Source of the DNA: Caldilineaceae bacterium bin5
GTDB lineage: Bacteria > Chloroflexota > Anaerolineae > Caldilineales > Caldilineaceae
DNA length: 64,000 bases
Assembly (NCBI GenBank): GCA_002238445.1
Contig: MPML01000001.1
Span: 62,001 to 126,000, forward strand
Direction: 5' to 3'
Of the stretch, positions 18,628 to 26,575 are shown piece after piece. The notes beneath the pieces are model-generated. The model had not been told where the DNA came from and made no database searches. It saw only the letters and a program-made list of their open reading frames with translations. The position numbers and the translations under genes are program-made. How positions within the stretch are numbered: the first letter of the stretch is position 1; every line of letters starts with the position of its first letter.

Positions 18628-19542
18628 CTAACCCTTCAGCCCTGTTACTGAGATACCTTCGATAAAGGTTCGCTGGGCGAAAAAGAAAGTTACGATGATT
18701 GGGAGTGCGACGAGCGTGCTAACGGCCATCAGGTAGGGGATGCCATTGCTGAAATTGCCTATGTCGTTGGCCCGACGTGAAAGCTGCTCGATTCCGAGGG
18801 CGAGCGGGTAGCGATTCTCGTCTCGAAGGTAGATCAGGGGACCTAGATAGTCGTTCCAGGCCCAAAGGAATCGGAAGAGCGCGACCACGGCCAGGGCAGG
18901 CTTGGTCAACGGCAGGATGATGCGGAAGAGGATGCCGAACTCGCTGGCTCCGTCGATGCGGGCAGCGTCGGAAAGCTCCTCGGGAAGGGTCATGAAGAAC
19001 TGGCGAAGCAGGAATACGATGTATGGATGGCTGAAGAGCGCGGGCACGACGAGTGGGCGGTAGGTGTCGAGCCATCCGAGCCACTTGAAGGTGATGAAGA
19101 GCGGCACCATGGTAACGGCCCAGGGCAGCATCATTGTCATCACGACCAGCCAAAACATGGTATCTCGTCCCGGCCAACGAAGGCGGGAGAATCCGTAGGC
19201 AACGATTGTCGAGGATAGGACGGTAAACACGACTGCGGGGACCGTATAGAATACAACCGAGTTGACGGCGTAGCGCGTAAAAGGCAGGATTTGCCAGCCT
19301 TTTATAAAGTTCTCTGGGTGAATTGGGTAGGGCAACAGGATGGGCGGCACGGTAAAGACTTGGGAGTCCACCTTGAGCGCGGAACTGATCATCCAGTAGA
19401 GAGGGAAGGCAAAGCTAATTGTAAGCGGAATGAGAATAGCGTACTTGGCGAATTCGAGCAGAAAGGTCTGCCACCTTCTGCCGGAGTCATAGTGATATTT
19501 GGGCGCGGGTGCGGTTCTGTTTTCGGAGGCGATTGAGGTCAT
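18628..19542 (-). CDS. Carbohydrate ABC transporter permease (MalG/UgpE type)
   Basis: A 304-residue inner-membrane protein with six hydrophobic segments. The cytoplasmic EAA loop reads LSDAARIDGASEFGILFRIILPLTKPAL, matching the CUT1 consensus. ATG 19542 overlaps the stop of the upstream permease by four bases (ATGA), which fixes the start and shows translational coupling. Together with the gene at 19539 and the binding protein at 20526 it forms a CUT1 sugar importer. No ATPase gene is in this operon; CUT1 systems often share one MsmK/UgpC-type ATPase encoded elsewhere. Confidence 0.93.
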   Translation of the reverse strand: MTSIASENRTAPAPKYHYDSGRRWQTFLLEFAKYAILIPLTISFAFPLYWMISSALKVDSQVFTVPPILLPYPIHPENFIKGWQILPFTRYAVNSVVFYTVPAVVFTVLSSTIVAYGFSRLRWPGRDTMFWLVVMTMMLPWAVTMVPLFITFKWLGWLDTYRPLVVPALFSHPYIVFLLRQFFMTLPEELSDAARIDGASEFGILFRIILPLTKPALAVVALFRFLWAWNDYLGPLIYLRDENRYPLALGIEQLSRRANDIGNFSNGIPYLMAVSTLVALPIIVTFFFAQRTFIEGISVTGLKG

Positions 19543-20456
19543 TTGTCGCCTCCGTAGTAGACCCACCTGGCAGAGGACCTAAAAATGACGACTGTAAATG
19601 AAACGATGATCAGGAAGAGAATCCAGGCCAGTGCCGAAGCCTTTCCCATCCTCAAGTATTCAAATGCATTGCGATAGAGGTGAACAAGGTAGAACTCGGT
19701 AGAGTTCATGGGGCCGCCCTCGGTAAGCAGCCAGGGAACGGTAAATTCCTGGAAAGCGACGATCAGGCCCATTATCAGATTGAAGAGAATGATTGGGGAC
19801 GTCAGGGGAACGGTGACATTGCGGAACCTGTGCCACAGATTTGCGCCGTCAACTGTTGCGGCCTCGTATAGAGAGCGAGGGACATCCTGCAGCGCAGCAA
19901 GAAATATGACTACGGCGGCCCCCTGTGCCCAAATGGCGACAAGAATCAGCGACGGTTTGGCCCAGCCCGGGTTAGAGAGAAATGGGATGATGGGCAGGCC
20001 AAAGTAGCGGAGTATACCGTTGATGGCGCCATACTGAACATTCATCAGGAACTGCCACACCATGGCCGATGCCACTGCGGGAACGATGGACGGGACGTAG
20101 ATCACGCCGCGGAAAAATGAACGGCCTACGACATCGGAGTTCAGCAGGTTGGCAATCAAGAAGGCCACGGCGACGCCGAAGGGGACACTCACGCCAACAT
20201 AGTAGAGCGTGTTATACATCACGTTCCAGAAATGGGGATCATCGAAGAAGAGGGTGGCGTAGTTCTTTACGCCCAAGAAGACCGGCGGGCGCAGCAGGTC
20301 GTAACGGGTCAGACTGTAGTAGAGCGAAGACAAGAGGGGATAGATAGTAAAGATGAGAAAGCCCAGGACCCATGGCGAGACGAAGATCAGTCCAAGGCGA
20401 AGATTACGCCATTCCTGAGGCGTGTAGCGGCTGACCTTTTGTGTGCTTGCAGCCAT
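19539..20456 (-). CDS. Carbohydrate ABC transporter permease (MalF/UgpA type)
   Basis: A 305-residue polytopic permease with the EAA loop SLYEAATVDGANLWHRFRNV. AAGGA lies 7 bases before the ATG. It partners the following permease in a heterodimeric membrane channel for a sugar or glycerol-phosphate-like substrate. It is separated from the upstream binding-protein gene by 69 bases that contain a 12-bp hairpin, so its expression is probably lower than that of the binding protein. Confidence 0.93.
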   Translation of the reverse strand: MAASTQKVSRYTPQEWRNLRLGLIFVSPWVLGFLIFTIYPLLSSLYYSLTRYDLLRPPVFLGVKNYATLFFDDPHFWNVMYNTLYYVGVSVPFGVAVAFLIANLLNSDVVGRSFFRGVIYVPSIVPAVASAMVWQFLMNVQYGAINGILRYFGLPIIPFLSNPGWAKPSLILVAIWAQGAAVVIFLAALQDVPRSLYEAATVDGANLWHRFRNVTVPLTSPIILFNLIMGLIVAFQEFTVPWLLTEGGPMNSTEFYLVHLYRNAFEYLRMGKASALAWILFLIIVSFTVVIFRSSARWVYYGGDK

Positions 20457-20481
20457 AGGAGATCCTTCACTTTTCAGAATG

Positions 20482-20516
20482 TCCAGCGGCCAGGCCGTGA
20501 GACGCTGGCCGCTGGA
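20482..20516 (-). promoter_or_regulatory. Intercistronic hairpin between binding-protein and permease genes
   Basis: TCCAGCGGCCAG (20482-20493) pairs perfectly over 12 bp with CTGGCCGCTGGA (20505-20516), loop 11 bases, starting about 10 bases after the stop of the binding-protein gene. No T-run follows on the transcribed strand. In sugar ABC operons such stem-loops commonly stabilise the upstream binding-protein message or attenuate the permease genes. Confidence 0.75.
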
Positions 20517-20525
20517 TAGTAGTCG

Positions 20526-21878
20526 CTAGAGCCCTTGGGCTTCCCACTCGTCTTCAGCACGCTTCTGCAGTTCCGCGACGGCCTCTTCAGGCGTGATCAG
20601 GTCGCGGTAGACCTGCTCGCGCAGGTCCCAGAGCTGCGTATTGACAAACCAGTGAATCGGGGAGCGACGGCCAACGATCCAGTCGGTGACCTCTTCGATG
20701 TTGTCGATGTAGAAGCGCAGACCGGGGAATGTATCGGGATCGATTGTGGGGAGCCAGGTCTCGATACCCATTATCCAGCCAACTTCATGGAAAATAATGT
20801 CGAGGGGCTCATTGGTGTGCAGGAACTCGGCGACCTTAAACATGCCGTCAGGGTTTTTCCCGTCCCTGTAGATCTGGACCATGTGGGGGCCGGTGGCCAT
20901 GACCTTGGCGCCCTCGCGGAAGGAGGGGACCGGCGCCCAGGTGGCGCGGTTATGGACAGCCACTTCGGGCTTCTGGATTGTGGTCTCGCCTGCGTGCCAG
21001 TAGCCTTCGATGATCATCGACTGTACTTCGGCGTTAAAGGCTGCGCCCCAGGTGCCCTGTCCTTCGACCGATCGCAGCCCGGCGAAGTTGTCCGGTCCGA
21101 TGAAGCGGTAGAACTCGGACTGCATCTGGATACCCTGGGCCATAAGCTCGTGATTCAGGTGGAAGGTCTGCTCTTCGTCGTTCCACCAGGTGTGGCCGTA
21201 GGAGGTGGCGATGAAGTCCGGTTCGCCGGCCATGGCGTCGATCGGGTCAAGGCCAATGCGGAGGACATTGCCGCCGTCGTCGAATTGGGAGAGTTCCTGG
21301 TGCCATTCGAGGACGCCTTCCCAGGTCAGCGGCGGGTTGTCCGGGTCGAGGCCGGCTTCTTCAACATGCTGGGCGTTATAGTTTAGACCATACCAGAGGA
21401 AGGACTCGATCGAGGGAACGCCGATCAGATCGGCGCCGTAGTACCCGCCTTGCCAGACGGCATCGACCACGTTGCCGGGATCGATGATTTCGCTGGAGTC
21501 GACCATGTCATTGACGGCCAGACAAACGCCGCGGGCCCAGAGGCCGGGATAGTCCATGTTTGAGCCGCCGTCGGGCGGGTCGCCGGCCGCCAGTGCGGTC
21601 AGAACGGCTTCGTTGTTGGTGCTGCCGCGATAGTCGAGAGTCGTGTTTTCGCCAACGTGCGCCTGGAAGCTTTCGAGCTGCGAGATTGACTCTACGGCCG
21701 GATCCAGATTGCCCCAAGCGTACCACCACGAGATGGTCTGCGGTTCTGTTGCAGCGGAGTCGTCGCCGTCAGCAGCAGGCGCGGCCGCGGGCGCGGCGCA
21801 GGCGGCCAACGCCACTGAGCCGGCAACTACGGCTGTCGTTTGTAGAAAGTCACGTCGGCTGGGAGTTCGTCTTGTCAT
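20526..21878 (-). CDS. Extracellular sugar-binding lipoprotein of ABC transporter (family 1)
   Basis: A 450-residue solute-binding protein. The N-terminus has a twin-arginine-like motif SRRDFLQ followed by a lipobox LAACA, so it is probably exported by Tat and lipid-anchored. The mature part has the family 1 (MalE-like) layout with an Ala-rich linker. A strong AAAGGAGG lies 8 bases upstream of the ATG. It feeds the two permeases downstream. The specific sugar cannot be read from sequence; neighbouring genes (ASPIC protein, PfkB kinase across the repeat locus) give no firm clue. Confidence 0.92.
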   Translation of the reverse strand: MTRRTPSRRDFLQTTAVVAGSVALAACAAPAAAPAADGDDSAATEPQTISWWYAWGNLDPAVESISQLESFQAHVGENTTLDYRGSTNNEAVLTALAAGDPPDGGSNMDYPGLWARGVCLAVNDMVDSSEIIDPGNVVDAVWQGGYYGADLIGVPSIESFLWYGLNYNAQHVEEAGLDPDNPPLTWEGVLEWHQELSQFDDGGNVLRIGLDPIDAMAGEPDFIATSYGHTWWNDEEQTFHLNHELMAQGIQMQSEFYRFIGPDNFAGLRSVEGQGTWGAAFNAEVQSMIIEGYWHAGETTIQKPEVAVHNRATWAPVPSFREGAKVMATGPHMVQIYRDGKNPDGMFKVAEFLHTNEPLDIIFHEVGWIMGIETWLPTIDPDTFPGLRFYIDNIEEVTDWIVGRRSPIHWFVNTQLWDLREQVYRDLITPEEAVAELQKRAEDEWEAQGL

Positions 21879-22399
21879 GTAGTCTTCCTCCTTTGGGTGA
21901 ATGGATACTTTTTGAACCTTAGTCTCTTATATGGAAAACCGGATTCTGCTTGGCAGCAGGGCCCGGCAGTTAGCAACAGGCAGAGATGCTTCTACGAAAT
22001 TGGAATGTATTTCTTGGCGGAAAAAGTTGAAACGCAGAGCAAGAGCCACGCTCTGGCGCAGTTCAACTGATCTTTGCGGGGGAGACGCAGCAATCAGCGA
22101 AAGTGGGCCAAGCCCACACTGCAAAAGGAACTGCTCGGCAGTCCGCATCACAGCAAGCTGACCTGAATAAGCGTTGCCCTCATTGGTCTGGTGAGCAACG
22201 CATGCTGGAAACCGAGTGTAACAGTGTTAAGTTCTGCATGCAAAAAAATACAGGGTAGCGGAAGCGTAAGACTCACGCCGAAATAGCCCACGAAGTGCGC
22301 TCAAAAGGGAAGTCCCTTCCGAGTCAGGCGGCAACACGATTCAGACAGCAGAACGAGGCTTAGTTCAGAGGCGATACATTTGCCTTGGGTTGGAACGGT

Positions 22400-22760
22400 T
22401 TATGTCTACAAATGTCGCGCCAAAAGAAATTCTCAGCTACTCTGCCAGGCTTCGAATACAGTTCCTCGCCGTCTTTGAGCGACTATGGGCAGTTTCGTTC
22501 TCGGAAACTCTCTGATCTTCAGCGGGCCTCGTTCACCTTAAGGTATTCCCCGGGCTAGAGTCATGACTCGCCAGGGCCAGGGCGTCTGAATTTCGGTCGC
22601 TATTTTATCACACGCAGGGCACCGAAATGGGGCACTCCTGCGTTGAGAACTGGGCATACACACCTTGTTGGGGAAAACTTTCAGGTGACAGTCAGTTATC
22701 CGACCGGCTCGTTTACATCTGCCAGGAATGCCGGTCTTGGCGCTTTTCTCTTTGCGAAAG
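22400..22760. repeat. Diverged direct repeat, copy A
   Basis: Shares segments with the stretches at 23808-24075 and 24640-24965. Examples are ATGTCTACAAATGTCGCG (about 22403 and 23809), CTATTTTATCACACG (compare CTATTATAACACACG near 24810) and an 85-base block at about 22673-22758 matching 24878-24962 (shared TTGGCGCTTTTCTC). Differences in the 85-base block fall equally on all codon positions, so it is not a conserved coding segment. Confidence 0.6.
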
Positions 22761-23018
22761 GGTTTGAGAGCCAAGCGGAGCAAGATGGTCAAGTTGTGCT
22801 GCGCCTGGCCTTGACTGGTGCTACTGTCGTCCTCATACAAGATTCCAGTGGACTGAGTTCTTGAAGCTCCAGTGGTAGCGTGTGGAAGTCAAGAGCAAAC
22901 CAGCATCGGAGAGCAAGTCGGAATTCACGGTAGATGCGAGAGTCTTGGGGGCTGATTCGGGCATTCCATTCATCGTGGATCGTTTGCGTCAGATTCATCT
23001 TGTTGATGGGACGCAGGA

Positions 23019-23597
23019 ATTCTCATGTGTGTGTTGGACGAGAGTTTACGAGAGATCATGAGCGTTTACGAGCGTTTATGAGCGATGTCGAGTCGTCTGA
23101 ACTGCAGTTCATGAGATTTGCCTGATGGGCTATGACCGGTGCCTTGCCGATGCAGGCATTCTCATGTATGTGTTGGACGAGAGTTTATGAGAGATCATGA
23201 GCGTTTACGAGCGTTTATAAGCGATGTCGAGTTGTCTGAACTGCAGTTCATGAGATTTGTCTGATGGGTTGTGACCGGTGCCTTGCCGATGCAGGCATTC
23301 TCATGTGTGTGTTGGACGAGAGTTTACGAGAGATCATGAGCGTTTACGAGCGTTAATAAGCGATGTCGAGTTGTCTGAACTGCAGTTCATGAGATTTGCC
23401 TGATGGGCTGTGAGCGGTGCCTTGCCGATGCAGGCATTCTCATGCGTGTGTTGGACGAGAGTTTACGAGAGATCATGAGCGTTTACGAGCGTTTTCGGGT
23501 TGCCTGAGTTGCAGTTTACTGGACTTGCCTGATGTGCTGTGACTGGGTCCCTACCGATGCAGGATGTCTCGTATGCGCGTTGGACGAGAGTTTCTGC
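23019..23597. repeat. Tandem array, 139-bp unit, about 4.2 copies
   Basis: Units start at ATTCTCATG at 23019, 23158, 23297 and 23436 (period exactly 139), with a shortened fourth unit and a partial fifth beginning near 23564. Units 1-3 are over 90 percent alike; later ones degenerate. Each of units 1-3 holds the perfect 14-bp palindrome TGAACTGCAGTTCA (23098-23111, 23237-23250, 23376-23389) and a set of direct GAGCGTTTACGAGCGTTTA repeats. No frame stays open with a start and ribosome binding site across the array. Confidence 0.93.
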
Positions 23598-23807
23598 CAG
23601 GGATTTTTCTCGCTTGCGTGTTGCAGTAGACAGAACCAATCGATCGGCGAAGCGATGCGAAGGGCCGCGAAGAACACCGAATGCGTAACGGATTTTCTAT
23701 GCGCGGCCCTTGGCGGCAGAGCATTTTGCTTCCGCCAATCGCCTTGGTGACAAACGTCAACGGGTACTCGTCATTACTGGATTCACTTGCCCGTGTTCTG
23801 GCCGCGA

Positions 23808-24075
23808 AATGTCTACAAATGTCGCGTTATGTATACAAATGTATACGTATGTCGCGCCAATTTCAGTTTTTTGGGACGCTCTTTTGCGTCTTACCGAACA
23901 GGTCCTCGCCATCCCTGAAGGATACCGGGAGGACTATTTGGGGGAATTTCGCAGCGTTTCAGCTGACCGCTTTCACCTGCAAGTTTTCTTTGGGCGAGAG
24001 CAGTGGCTTCTCAGTTCGTGCGCCTAGAATGTCCACAAAGCTGGCCCTCCTTGTGGGCCCACAAGGGGTACTTAT
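23808..24075. repeat. Diverged direct repeat, copy B
   Basis: Contains the ATGTCTACAAATGTCGCG element shared with copy A, a local run of TACAAATGTATACGTATGT, and a segment at 23961-24015 that matches copy C at 24718-24771 at roughly 75 percent (both end in GTGGCTTCTCAG). Copies B and C flank the second tandem array. Confidence 0.55.
24049..24066. repeat. Perfect 18-bp palindrome
   Basis: CCTTGTGGGCCCACAAGG is a perfect palindrome immediately upstream of the second tandem array. The right half (GGGCCCACAAGGGG) recurs at about 24825-24838 in copy C after the array. Confidence 0.85.
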
Positions 24076-24077
24076 TC

Positions 24078-24620
24078 GATTCAGGCAGCCTAACGAGGCC
24101 TAATCCCAAGTCGATGCAATTACCCTGGTTTGGTCGATCTAAGTCGATCCAGGTCGATCCAGGTCGATCCAAGTCGACGGGATTGCTTTTTTTGGGAATT
24201 TTTTCCTGATTTCGCTGACGTTTCCTCCAGCCGATTCAGGCAGCCTCACTAGGCCTAGTCTCCAGTCGATGCACTTGTCCTGGTTTGGTCGACCCAAGTC
24301 GACGTAAGTCGACCTAGGTCGACGGGATTTCTTTTTTTTGGACTTTTTTCTTGAGTTCGCAGACGGTCCCTTCAGCCGATTCAGGCTGCCTCATGAGGCC
24401 TAGTCTCAAGTCGATGCAATTGTCCTGGTTTGGTCGATCTAAGTCGATCCAGGTCGATCCAGGTCGATCCAAGTCGACGGAATTTATTTTTTTGTGGACT
24501 TTTTTCTTGATTTCGCAGACTCTTCCTCCAGCCGATTCAGGCAGCCTCACGAGGTTTGTTTCAATTCGTTGCAATTGCCTTGGGTTCGGTCGCGATTCGA
24601 CGGATTATGTCGGCGTTTTT
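24078..24620. repeat. Tandem array of 145-156-bp units with nested 10-bp GTCGAY repeats
   Basis: Units begin at GATTCAGG at 24078, 24233, 24378 and 24534 (lengths 155, 145, 156, partial). Each unit holds a run of 10-bp repeats of the type GTCGATCCAG: five in units 1 and 3, four in unit 2, which accounts for the 10-bp length difference. Each run is followed by two T-tracts (for example TTTTTTTT then TTTTTT). The unit therefore varies by whole 10-bp steps, close to one helical turn. Confidence 0.9.
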
Positions 24621-24639
24621 CCTCTTTGCAGGCCCTTAC

Positions 24640-24965
24640 AAGGGTGAGTACGCAGACGTTCCCTCGCCGTCTTCTATAGGTATCGGAAGATGAAGAATGG
24701 GCAGTTCACAGACGTACAGCTGCCCTCCTTCGGCTTCAGATTTTCTTTTGGCGGGAGTCGTGGCTTCTCAGGGTCAGAGGAAACGCAACTCATTCTGGAA
24801 GCTATTATAACACACGATTTGGGCCCACAAGGGGAACTTCTACCCGAATCTCAGGGCAATCGCATCCTATTGGGAGAGAACTTTCAGGAGAAAGCCAGTT
24901 ATCCAACCCGCTCGTTTACGTCTGGCAGCGATACCGATTTTGGCGCTTTTCTCTCTGCGAAGTTA
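24640..24965. repeat. Diverged direct repeat, copy C
   Basis: Matches copy A over an 85-base block (24878-24962) and copy B over 24718-24771. It ends at the boundary of the MITE-like element beginning at 24962. Confidence 0.55.
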
Positions 24966-25345
24966 CTACTGAGCCACAGTAGTTGACCGGCCAGTCATCC
25001 TTGGAACCATTCAGGCTCTTGGTGACACAACCGGTGTACAGCCGCCGCCATGCTCGCCAGCCGACACGTTGCGAAGAATGCACACCGTCGGTGAGGCATG
25101 TTTTTGTAGGGGGGCGTTGCGGGGGCGCGGAACTGCAGTGGTCAGTGGTCAGTGATCAGTGATCAGTAACTTCTGCGGTTGGAGGTCGGTGGTCGGTGGG
25201 TTGAAGCGGCAAGCGGGGGAGTAGACTCCGTTCGCCAGACACGATGCTGGGGAAGTGTAAACACGGTCGGTGAGGCATGTTTTTGTAGGGGGGCGTTGCG
25301 GGGGCGCAGCCCCTGCACAAGGGAGGGCCGAAGGCCCGACCGCCC
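24962..25345. mobile_element. Composite MITE-like element (one truncated and one inner copy)
   Basis: Begins with GTTACTACTGAGCC, the terminal motif of the copies at 57960 and 61913. From 24970 to 25129 it follows the 61913 copy closely (shared CATCCTTGGAACCATTCAG and CAGCCGCCGCCATGCTCGCC) and breaks off inside the GC-rich core. After a heptad repeat, a second core runs from about 25259 to 25345, from ACACGGTCGGTGAGG to GGCCCGACCGCCC, with hairpins GGGGC-GCA-GCCCC and GGGCC-GAA-GGCCC. I see no transposase. Confidence 0.7.
25136..25170. repeat. Heptad repeat, 5 x CAGTGGT-like
   Basis: CAGTGGT, CAGTGGT, CAGTGAT, CAGTGAT, CAGTAAC in uninterrupted 7-bp steps. A longer version (seven steps) follows the element copy at 61913-62226. 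Confidence 0.85.
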
Positions 25346-25600
25346 ATATGCAAGGAGAGATTGACAGCACTTTGTATGCCGGAGATTGGAACTGGAACTG
25401 ACCGCGGCATGGTTGTAGAAAGAGGTATGGGAGAGCTCACCCTCATTTTGGGATACACTATGGGAGGCAAGGCTGTTTCACTGCGGTAGAGATCGGCTAT
25501 AGAATAATGAACTGAGATTGACAGAGTGCGATTTTTGGGCCGGAACCGATTTCGAGCCAGCTGTCAGACCGGCTCGATTCTTCCAGGGGGCAGCAACACC

Positions 25601-26575
25601 ATGTTTACTGTTATTGGCACCGCGACCGTTGATCTTTTCGTGTCGAATCTGGCGGCGATGCCGCGCAGTGAGGGGGACGAGTTCACCGTCGACAGTCTCG
25701 TGTTCCACGATGCGCCGCTGAGGACTTCGCTGGGGGGGAACGGGGCCAATTCGGCGTATGCTCTTGCGCGCCTGGGCTCGCCTGTGGAACTGGTCGGCGG
25801 CTTGGGCGAGGATCATCTGGGCGAGTGGATGGCGGCGCAACTGGCTGATGTGGGCGTGGGCATGGGAGGCGTCAGGCGTTATCCGGGAATGGGCACTGCT
25901 ACGACGCTCATCCTCAGCGACCGGCAACAGAATCGGCTGGCATTTCATCACGAAGGCGCCAATAGACGCGTGGACGACAGTTCGATCGACCTTTCTGTAG
26001 TAGGGCGCTCGGACATGTTGTTGTTGACGAGCTACTCGATCATGCCGGGTCTGCGGCCTGACGGCGCGGTCTCTCTGTTTCGAAACGCCCGCCAGGTCGG
26101 CACGCGTACGGCGGTAGACATTGGCCCGGCGATCGGCGCGCCGGCCCGGCTGGAAGAACTGCGGCCTCTGCTGGCACAAACTGATTTTTTCATCTGTAAC
26201 GAGCACGAGTTATCGGTCTGTACTGGTGGAAGAGAGTTGGCCGCGGGGATGGCTGCGATCCTGGAGGGCGGCGCGGGTTGTGTAGTCGTAAAAAGGGGGG
26301 CGGCAGGCGCAGTGGTTCTGGAACGGATTGGCGCTTCTGCGGACACGACGGGCGAGCCGACTCTTGTGCCCGGATTCTCCGTTGACGTTCAGACAACTGT
26401 AGGCGCGGGCGATTCCTTCAATGCCGGATTTCTGCTGGCGGTCCAGGACGGGGCTTCCATAGAGCAAGCAGCGCGCTTTGCCAACGCGGTCGCAGCCACT
26501 GTGGTCTCTACTCCGGACAGACCCCTAGATTCACTGTCACGAGAGGCCGTCAGTCGCCTGATCGACTCGTCATAG
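25601..26575 (+). CDS. PfkB-family carbohydrate kinase
   Basis: A 324-residue ribokinase-fold sugar kinase. The N-terminal VIGTATVDLFV and SLGGNGANSAYALARLG match the substrate side, and the second PfkB signature TTVGAGDSFNAGFL carries the anion hole and catalytic base D271. ATG 25601 is chosen for family fit, with AGGGGG about 10 bases upstream; the open frame extends to 25526 but that leader does not resemble the family. The 3' end overlaps the convergent UlaG-like gene by 26 bases. Substrate could be a sugar or nucleoside; not determined. Confidence 0.9.
   Translation: MFTVIGTATVDLFVSNLAAMPRSEGDEFTVDSLVFHDAPLRTSLGGNGANSAYALARLGSPVELVGGLGEDHLGEWMAAQLADVGVGMGGVRRYPGMGTATTLILSDRQQNRLAFHHEGANRRVDDSSIDLSVVGRSDMLLLTSYSIMPGLRPDGAVSLFRNARQVGTRTAVDIGPAIGAPARLEELRPLLAQTDFFICNEHELSVCTGGRELAAGMAAILEGGAGCVVVKRGAAGAVVLERIGASADTTGEPTLVPGFSVDVQTTVGAGDSFNAGFLLAVQDGASIEQAARFANAVAATVVSTPDRPLDSLSREAVSRLIDSS

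Larger units (their letters stand above)
21879..25600. other. 3.7-kb gene-free repeat locus
   Basis: Between the ABC binding-protein gene and the PfkB kinase gene I found no open frame with a family match or a good ribosome binding site. The stretch instead holds nested repeats listed separately: diverged direct duplications (22400-22760, 23808-24075, 24640-24965), a 139-bp tandem array, an array of about 155-bp units, palindromes and a composite MITE-like element. 21879-22400 and 25346-25600 show nothing further that I can name. Confidence 0.75.

Noticed and set aside
20535-21386. A 283-codon plus-strand frame opposite the sugar-binding protein gene.
   Set aside because: It is a shadow of a well-supported minus-strand gene with signal peptide and family match; its own translation resembles nothing.
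24314-24574. Open frames on both strands across the GTCGAY array, giving repeated VDLDRPGSTW-like peptides.
   Set aside because: Frames are open on both strands because the repeat lacks stop codons; there is no ribosome binding site, and unit length changes of 10 bp break the frame.
23019-24620. CRISPR array.
   Set aside because: Units are 139-156 bp, the whole unit is repeated with no unique spacers, and no cas genes are nearby.
22643-24986. Two small plus-strand frames (22643-22864 and 24690-24986) encode related stretches (GENFQ, SYPT, SFTS, GAFL), as if a small protein family.
   Set aside because: In the shared 85-base block, differences fall about equally on codon positions one, two and three, with no excess at third positions, so the similarity is of DNA and not of a selected protein.
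21879-25600. Replication origin.
   Set aside because: No cluster of TTATCCACA boxes and no dnaA, dnaN or parAB genes nearby; only isolated partial matches such as TTATCCAAC.
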